NCBI GenBank assembly: GCA_963740065.1
Contig: CAVUCS010000006.1
Coordinates: 372,001-436,000, forward strand
From: DASVDE01 sp963740065
GTDB taxonomy: Bacteria; Actinomycetota; Thermoleophilia; Solirubrobacterales; 70-9
Direction: 5' to 3'
DNA: 64,000 nt
The notes below the pieces were generated by a model, which was not told where the DNA came from, made no database searches, and was given only the letters and a program-made list of their open reading frames with translations. A program made the position numbers and the translations under genes. The stretch's first letter is position 1; each line of letters opens with the position of its first letter. Positions 60,891 to 64,000 of this stretch are shown here, piece after piece.

Positions 60891-61859
60891 ATGCCCCAGA
60901 TGAAGCGGCGTTTGATCCCCGGTCTCGTCCTCGCATTGCTAGTCATGCCCGCCGCGGCGCAGGCTGCCTCGGGCGGTGCGGGAGCTGTTGGGCCGCCGGA
61001 GGCGACGGTGAAGATCCGGATCGGGCACTTGCACGGGGGCGTGGCGCCGATCATGAGCACGGTGCCCGTGGTCGGCACGGTGTCGCCATTCGTCGCCGGC
61101 CAGCGGGTCAGAGTCACGTTCTTTCGCAACGGCAAGAAGCTGTACTCGAAGTCGGCTCGCGTGCACAAGGGCAAGGGTGGCGCCGGGAAGTTCCGCTCCG
61201 CCATTCGCGTCACCAAGGGGGGCAAGTACGCGGCCTCCGCCGGCCACGCGGCCACGGCCTCGCTCGGCGCTGACAGCACCGTCCGCAAGAGCTGGCGAAT
61301 CAGCTATCCCGGCCTTGGGCAGGGAAAGTGCGGCGCGGTCGTGATCGGCTTCAAGAAGGCGATGCGCAAGATGGGCTACATCGCCAACGACGGCCGCTGC
61401 TTTGGCGGCAAGACCGCCCGCGGTGTCTTGGCCTATCGCAAAGTCAACGGGATGAACCGCAGCTACAAGGCCGGCGCGGGCCTGGTCAAGAGAGTCTTCT
61501 CCGGTCGTGGCGCCTACAAGGTTCGCCACCCGGGCTCCGGGGAGCATCTGGAAGCCCCCCTCTCCAAGCAGGTGCTGGTCTTCACCGACGGCGACAAGCC
61601 ATTCGCGATCTACCCGATCTCCTCCGGCAAGCCCTCGACCCCCACGGTCACCGGCCACTTCAGCTTCCTCAGGACCGAGCCCGGCTACAACTCCCACGGC
61701 ATGTACTACTCGTTCTACTTCTACGGCGGCTACGCGGTGCACGGCTACGAGTCGGTCCCCAATTACGCCGCCAGCCATGGCTGCATTCGCACCTTCATCG
61801 CCGACCAGCCCGAGATCTTCAACCGGATCTTCACCGGCGAAGACATCTTCGTCTTCTAG
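60891..61859 (+). CDS. L,D-transpeptidase (YkuD family)
   Basis: The 322-residue product has a signal peptide (LIPGLVLALLVMPAAAQA), a beta-rich N-terminal region and a C-terminal YkuD domain. The catalytic site is YAASHGCIRTF, with the histidine and cysteine of the H-x-S-HGC-x-R/N motif, preceded by YAVHGYESVPN. It makes 3-3 cross-links in peptidoglycan. The stop TAG overlaps the stop of the decayed PIN gene (shared CTAG). Confidence 0.9.
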   Translation: MPQMKRRLIPGLVLALLVMPAAAQAASGGAGAVGPPEATVKIRIGHLHGGVAPIMSTVPVVGTVSPFVAGQRVRVTFFRNGKKLYSKSARVHKGKGGAGKFRSAIRVTKGGKYAASAGHAATASLGADSTVRKSWRISYPGLGQGKCGAVVIGFKKAMRKMGYIANDGRCFGGKTARGVLAYRKVNGMNRSYKAGAGLVKRVFSGRGAYKVRHPGSGEHLEAPLSKQVLVFTDGDKPFAIYPISSGKPSTPTVTGHFSFLRTEPGYNSHGMYYSFYFYGGYAVHGYESVPNYAASHGCIRTFIADQPEIFNRIFTGEDIFVF

Positions 61860-62259
61860 GGGCGCAGCTCGTTGAAGCCGGCGGCGGCGAAGTCGCCGTC
61901 GAAGGCGAGCGCGTCGGTGATACGGCGAGCGCGCATGTAGGCGAAGCTGGTCGCGTCGACGAAGGAGTACTCGCGCTCGTCGTGGGCGCGCAGCCAGTTC
62001 AGCGCCTCGTCCTCAAGTTCGTCGGAAACCCCGAACGACCTCGATATGTCTCCGCTCGCCTTCGAGGGAGTCCAGAAATCTCACCGCCTTTCCGTGCCAG
62101 AGCTTGCGCCGCAGCGTCGTCCAGGTTTCCCCGCGAACGTGGTTCGTTGTGACGATTCGTTGTCCAGAAAACCTCTCGAAGAGCTTCAGGGCGGCTGCAT
62201 GGTGCCCATCGTGCGGGTCGGCGCCGGCCACTGAAGAAAGAGGTATCGGCGAAGATCAA
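61856..62259 (-). pseudogene. PIN-domain toxin (VapC-like), two frameshifts
   Basis: Read on the minus strand from TTG 62259, which overlaps the antitoxin stop (TTGA), the sequence gives LIFADTSFF with the first PIN aspartate. It then shifts frame to VAGADPHDGHHAAALKLFERF and on to RRHIEVVR, shifts again to SDELEDEALNWLRAHDEREYSFVDATSFAYMRARRITDALAFDGDF, and ends at 61856. Removing one A near 62230 and one G near 62065 restores a full 130-residue PIN protein. Either decayed toxin or two sequencing errors. The antitoxin gene is intact. Confidence 0.6.
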
Positions 62260-62498
62260 GGGTCGGGGTTCGACGGCCCGTAAACGACCTCGTCGATGGA
62301 GCGTGTGTCGCTGGGGTCGCTCCCTCCAGGTTCCTTGAACAGTTTGAACAGCGGATCCTCCTCGATCGGTGGCAGCACCCTGAACTCGTTCCGCACGCAT
62401 CGCCTGATCACCTCCGCCTTCGAGAGCCCCTTCTCGTCCGCGTAGCGTTCAACCTCCGCGTCCAGTTCGGGCTCGATCGAGATCTGCAGTCGCTTCAT
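62256..62498 (-). CDS. Ribbon-helix-helix antitoxin (VapB-like)
   Basis: The product opens MKRLQISIEPELDAEVERYADEKGLSKAEVIRRCVRNEF, a typical RHH antitoxin of about 80 residues, with an acidic C-terminus. A TTG at 62507 gives three more residues. The ATG at 62498 is preferred because the -10 TAACTT lies seven bases before it and is covered by a perfect inverted repeat, the likely operator. It should neutralise the PIN toxin downstream. Confidence 0.8.
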   Translation of the reverse strand: MKRLQISIEPELDAEVERYADEKGLSKAEVIRRCVRNEFRVLPPIEEDPLFKLFKEPGGSDPSDTRSIDEVVYGPSNPDP

Positions 62499-62505
62499 GC
62501 GTGCC

Positions 62506-62511
62506 AAGTTA
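62506..62511 (-). promoter_or_regulatory. -10 hexamer for the antitoxin gene
   Basis: On the minus strand TAACTT lies seven bases before ATG 62498. It partly overlaps one arm of the operator-like repeat. Confidence 0.5.
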
Positions 62512-62536
62512 CATCACCACCTGTCAAGTGATGTAA
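62509..62536. promoter_or_regulatory. Probable antitoxin operator (9-base inverted repeat)
   Basis: TTACATCAC (62509-62517) and GTGATGTAA (62528-62536) are perfect arms around CACCTGTCAA. The repeat overlaps the -10 element of the RHH antitoxin gene, the usual arrangement for autoregulation of such pairs. Confidence 0.7.
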
Positions 62537-62584
62537 GCAGATCGCGCCAACTTCGTCAATTCTTCGTGCCACTCGCGTAACGCC

Positions 62585-62590
62585 TAGGAT
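62585..62590 (+). promoter_or_regulatory. -10 hexamer for pyrE
   Basis: TAGGAT lies ten bases before the pyrE ATG at 62601. Confidence 0.4.
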
Positions 62591-62600
62591 CGGCGGCGCA

Positions 62601-63185
62601 ATGCCGGATTCATTCAGCCCCACCGACCTCGCCGCCGCCAAGGAAACGCTGCTCGCCGAGCTGCGAGAGCACTCATTGATTCTCGGCGAGGTGACGCTGG
62701 CCAGCGGCGCCACGGCCCAGTACTACGTCGACGCGCGCCGTGCTCTGCTGCGGCCGGCGGGCTTTCGGGCCGCCGGCGCGCTGATTGCCGCTGCCGCGGT
62801 GGAGGCGAGAGCGACCGCGGTCGGCGGCCCGGCGACCGCCGCGATCCCACCGGCATGCGCGGCGATCGCGGCGTCCGAGGCAGACGGCCTGGTCGGCTTC
62901 TTCGTCCGCGGCCAGCGCAAGGAGCACGGCCTGCAGCGCTGGGTCGAGGGTCCGGTGGGCCCCGGCGACCGCGTACTTGTGATCGAGGACACGGTCACCA
63001 GCGGCGGCTCAACCGCGACCGCGATCGAGCGCATCCGCGAAGAGGGTCTGGAGGTAGCGGGAGTAATCGCCGTAGTCGACCGCCTCGCCGGCGGCGCCGA
63101 GCGGATCGAAGCCGCCGCCAAAGCCCCCTACCGCGCCCTGGTCACGATCGACGAGCTGTACCCGGATCGCCCAGACCGGGGCTGA
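62601..63185 (+). CDS. pyrE: Orotate phosphoribosyltransferase
   Basis: PyrE forms OMP from orotate and PRPP in pyrimidine synthesis. The 194-residue product has TLASGATAQYYVDARRALLRP (about 32-52), FFVRGQRKEHGLQRWVEG with the conserved lysine-histidine loop, and the PRPP motif RVLVIEDTVTSGGST (about 124-138). The flanking tRNA-Arg is on the other strand. Length is normal. Confidence 0.94.
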   Translation: MPDSFSPTDLAAAKETLLAELREHSLILGEVTLASGATAQYYVDARRALLRPAGFRAAGALIAAAAVEARATAVGGPATAAIPPACAAIAASEADGLVGFFVRGQRKEHGLQRWVEGPVGPGDRVLVIEDTVTSGGSTATAIERIREEGLEVAGVIAVVDRLAGGAERIEAAAKAPYRALVTIDELYPDRPDRG

Positions 63186-63195
63186 GTTCCAGCTA

Positions 63196-63269
<74 letters not shown>

Positions 63270-63322
63270 TCGGCTGGTCATCGTAGAGGCTGAAAAGATC
63301 CCAAAGGGAGCGGCTTCGTAGC

Positions 63323-63328
63323 TATCCT
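63323..63328 (+). promoter_or_regulatory. -10 hexamer for the TetR gene at 63335
   Basis: TATCCT lies six bases before the ATG at 63335. Confidence 0.45.
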
Positions 63329-63334
63329 CGGTCT

Positions 63335-64000
63335 ATGCGCGCGCTACCGGGAAGGGAATCGAGGGCTTCGCTCGACGATTCGCCCGCGGCCGTCACCCGC
63401 GACAGCGTCAAAGAGGCCCAGCGCCAGCGCATCCTGCGGGCCACCGGGGAGCTGGTCGCCAAGCGCGGCTACAACGCGACGACGGTCGAGTTGATCGTCA
63501 AGCGGGCGAGAGTCAGCTTCAAGACCTTCTACGCCCACTTCCCCAACAAGGAGAGATGTTTTCTTGAGCTGTTCGACACGGTGATGGCCCAGACCCAGGC
63601 CGAGATCGAGGCGGCCGTCACCGCCCAGGCCGACGCGCCTTGGCCGGCGCAGGTCGCCGCCGCCCTGCGCGCCCTCTTCGGCGCCTTCCTCGCCGACCCG
63701 CTGATCGCCCGCGCCTCGATCGTCGAAGCGCCCACCGTCGGGCCGATCATCATCGAGCGCTACGAGAGAGCGATGACCGCCCTCTCCCCGCTGCTGCGCG
63801 AGGGTCGCAAGGGCAGCCCCCAGCGTGACGAGCTCCCCGACTCGCTCGAGGACACCCTCGCCGGGGGCGTCCTCTGGTCCGCCTACCAACGCCTCATCGT
63901 CGGCGAGGCCGCCCGCATCGAGGCGCTCCTCCCGGAAGCGGTCGAGTTTGTCCTCCGCCCCTACATCGGCGAGGCCGAGGCGGCGAGATGGGCGAAGTGG
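63335..64000 (+). CDS. TetR/AcrR-family regulator (3' truncated by window edge)
   Basis: The frame opens at ATG 63335 (MRALPGRESRASLDD) and is still open at the window edge, 222 codons on. The DNA-binding domain is RILRATGELVAKRGYNATTVELIVKRARVSFKTFYAHFPNKERCFLELF, with the helix-turn-helix at about residues 50-70. The C-terminal domain is helical. The target is not known; it could regulate genes beyond the right edge. Confidence 0.88.
   Translation, partial: MRALPGRESRASLDDSPAAVTRDSVKEAQRQRILRATGELVAKRGYNATTVELIVKRARVSFKTFYAHFPNKERCFLELFDTVMAQTQAEIEAAVTAQADAPWPAQVAAALRALFGAFLADPLIARASIVEAPTVGPIIIERYERAMTALSPLLREGRKGSPQRDELPDSLEDTLAGGVLWSAYQRLIVGEAARIEALLPEAVEFVLRPYIGEAEAARWAKW

Overview
The window is a high-GC, tightly packed actinobacterial chromosome segment. 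Several features suggest the class Thermoleophilia (Solirubrobacter/Conexibacter-like): a Bacillus-type split menaquinol:cytochrome c reductase, an orphan six-gene MCE operon, and many very short leaders. The lineage is an inference from gene content. The left end is origin-proximal: rnpA (cut by the window edge), yidD, yidC, jag, rsmG, parA, parB, with a parS-like site in the rnpA/yidD overlap.

Layout. 1-5 kb: origin genes, tRNA-Ile and a DUF151 nuclease. 5-13.5 kb: ddl plus an aminotransferase, a phosphodiesterase/GT-C glycosyltransferase pair, YmdB, and an ABC exporter. 13.6-21.4 kb: one long run linking heme synthesis (hemB, a fused siroheme-decarboxylase-like gene, hemL) to the respiratory chain (Rieske protein, cytochrome b, cytochrome b/c fusion) and its quinone (menG, polyprenyl synthase). 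21.4-23.8 kb: a zinc-ribbon protein, then tatA-tatC. 24-40.6 kb: an envelope region with four paralogous secreted four-cysteine proteins, a frameshifted MMPL transporter, six translationally coupled mce genes and a TetR regulator. 40.7-47.6 kb: purA, a MazEF-type toxin-antitoxin pair, dnaB with a DnaC/DnaI-like partner, and the rpsF-ssb-rpsR-rplI operon read towards dnaB. 47.8-54 kb: a minus-strand run resembling mycobacterial mprA-mprB-pepD, followed by treT and otsA. 54-64 kb: thiL, a flippase-like protein, a GT-C transferase, a class A PBP, mini-MscS, CPBP protease, L,D-transpeptidase, a decayed PIN/RHH toxin-antitoxin pair, pyrE, tRNA-Arg and a TetR cut by the right edge.

The most unusual signal is a set of dispersed inverted-repeat elements. 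Family B (three full copies and one half copy) has a conserved core with a compensatory C:G to T:A change, enclosed in a long near-perfect stem whose sequence is different at every site. Family A (three copies) has the same architecture with another core. Family D (two copies) is a 43-base palindrome. Two further single palindromes lie in frame inside coding genes, and one family D copy lies inside a proline-rich ORF, recalling the protein-coding palindromic elements of Rickettsia. The A and B elements sit at gene ends, often directly upstream of the next promoter, so terminator or insulator roles are plausible.

Two further themes. First, many operon heads show a TANNNT hexamer 6-10 bases before the start codon, the signature of leaderless or near-leaderless transcription. 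Second, several genes carry single-base frameshifts, mostly in homopolymers, which may be sequencing errors rather than real decay. No gap between genes exceeds about 180 bases. No rRNA, CRISPR array, insertion sequence or prophage was seen.
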